A stretch of DNA of 5,719 nucleotides, from the NCBI GenBank assembly GCA_030645645.1, contig JAUSNC010000001.1:1-5719 (forward strand), written 5' to 3'. Within the stretch, counting starts at the first letter, position 1. The number at the start of each line of letters is the position of its first letter. Both the position numbers and the translations under genes were made by a program. Positions 5,592 through 5,719 of the stretch are shown in pieces. Below the pieces are notes generated by a model. That model searched no databases and was not told the DNA's origin. It saw nothing but the letters and a program-made list of their open reading frames with translations. The stretch is from Candidatus Parcubacteria bacterium. GTDB taxonomy: Bacteria > Patescibacteriota > Minisyncoccia > Minisyncoccales > UBA6532.

Positions 5592-5719
5592 AAAAGCTGT
5601 TGAAAACAGATTTGATATTAATTAAATAAAAGGATAAAATAGATTAATAGAATAGCTAAAAAGATTTTATTCTGGACAGCTTATTGAACTGGACGAGGCC
5701 AGAAAACCGGGAGCTGAAG
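5592..5719 (+). other. Right-hand end without a supported gene
   Basis: The sequence is AT-rich up to about 5660 and has stops in all plus frames there. From 5656 one plus frame stays open to the edge and reads LKRFYSGQLIELDEARKPGAE in residue terms, but it has no ATG, GTG or TTG start after the TAG at 5653. It could be the beginning of a gene using a rare start, a decayed gene, or chance. A weak hairpin CTGTT-GAA-AACAG at 5597-5609 lacks a proper T-run, so no terminator is called. Confidence 0.4.

Noticed and set aside
5597..5609. Terminator after the 5' nuclease gene
   Set aside because: The CTGTT-GAA-AACAG stem is short and AT-rich and is followed by ATTTGATATT rather than a T-run.
5582..5626. 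Frameshifted continuation of the 5' nuclease in the +1 frame (EPVEKAVENRFDIN)
   Set aside because: Only 14 residues before a stop, no slippery sequence, no PolA similarity, and the in-frame end at QADLF plus a few residues looks natural.

Overview
The window looks like part of a small, AT-rich genome of the Candidate Phyla Radiation (Patescibacteria, probably a Parcubacteria-type lineage). This is inferred from three things: the lamin-tail-domain secreted protein with its N-terminal ISEIAWMGT signature, the compact gene layout in which most genes lack an obvious Shine-Dalgarno sequence, and a PolA-type 5' nuclease that stands alone without a polymerase domain. TGA is used as a stop (5' nuclease gene) and is not read through inside any gene, which argues against the recoded (TGA = Gly) Gracilibacteria/Absconditabacteria.

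Layout. Positions 1-437 (minus) hold the N-terminal part of a secreted lamin-tail-domain protein that runs off the left edge. Positions 479-1486 (minus) encode RuvB, the Holliday-junction branch-migration motor. Positions 1487-1687 hold the most interesting element: a perfect consensus sigma70-type promoter on the plus strand (TTGACA, 17 bp, TATAAT) followed by about 155 nt of strongly structured, apparently non-coding RNA that ends in a hairpin plus T-run at the tail of the next minus-strand gene. Its shape (long closing stem, large asymmetric bubble with a small 3'-side hairpin, apical stem-loop) is that of a 6S-like RNA, but the identity is not proven. Positions 1686-2987 and 2991-4127 (both minus, 3 bp apart) encode a short PilB/GspE-type pilus assembly ATPase and an upstream DHH-phosphoesterase-like protein whose catalytic motifs appear lost.

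Divergently, on the plus strand, positions 4166-4612 encode TsaE (the ATPase of the tRNA t6A pathway) and 4635-5591 a stand-alone 5'-3' exonuclease/flap nuclease related to the N-terminal domain of DNA polymerase I, ending in a QADLF peptide that matches the bacterial sliding-clamp-binding consensus. The last 128 bp contain no gene that can be supported.

How it fits together. The genes are mostly housekeeping: recombination (RuvB), replication and repair (5' nuclease), tRNA modification (TsaE), and surface functions (pilus ATPase, secreted lamin-tail protein). The candidates for something undescribed are the orphan structured RNA, with a -10 element that is near-symmetric and could also fire toward ruvB, and the apparently inactive DHH-like protein coupled to the pilus ATPase.
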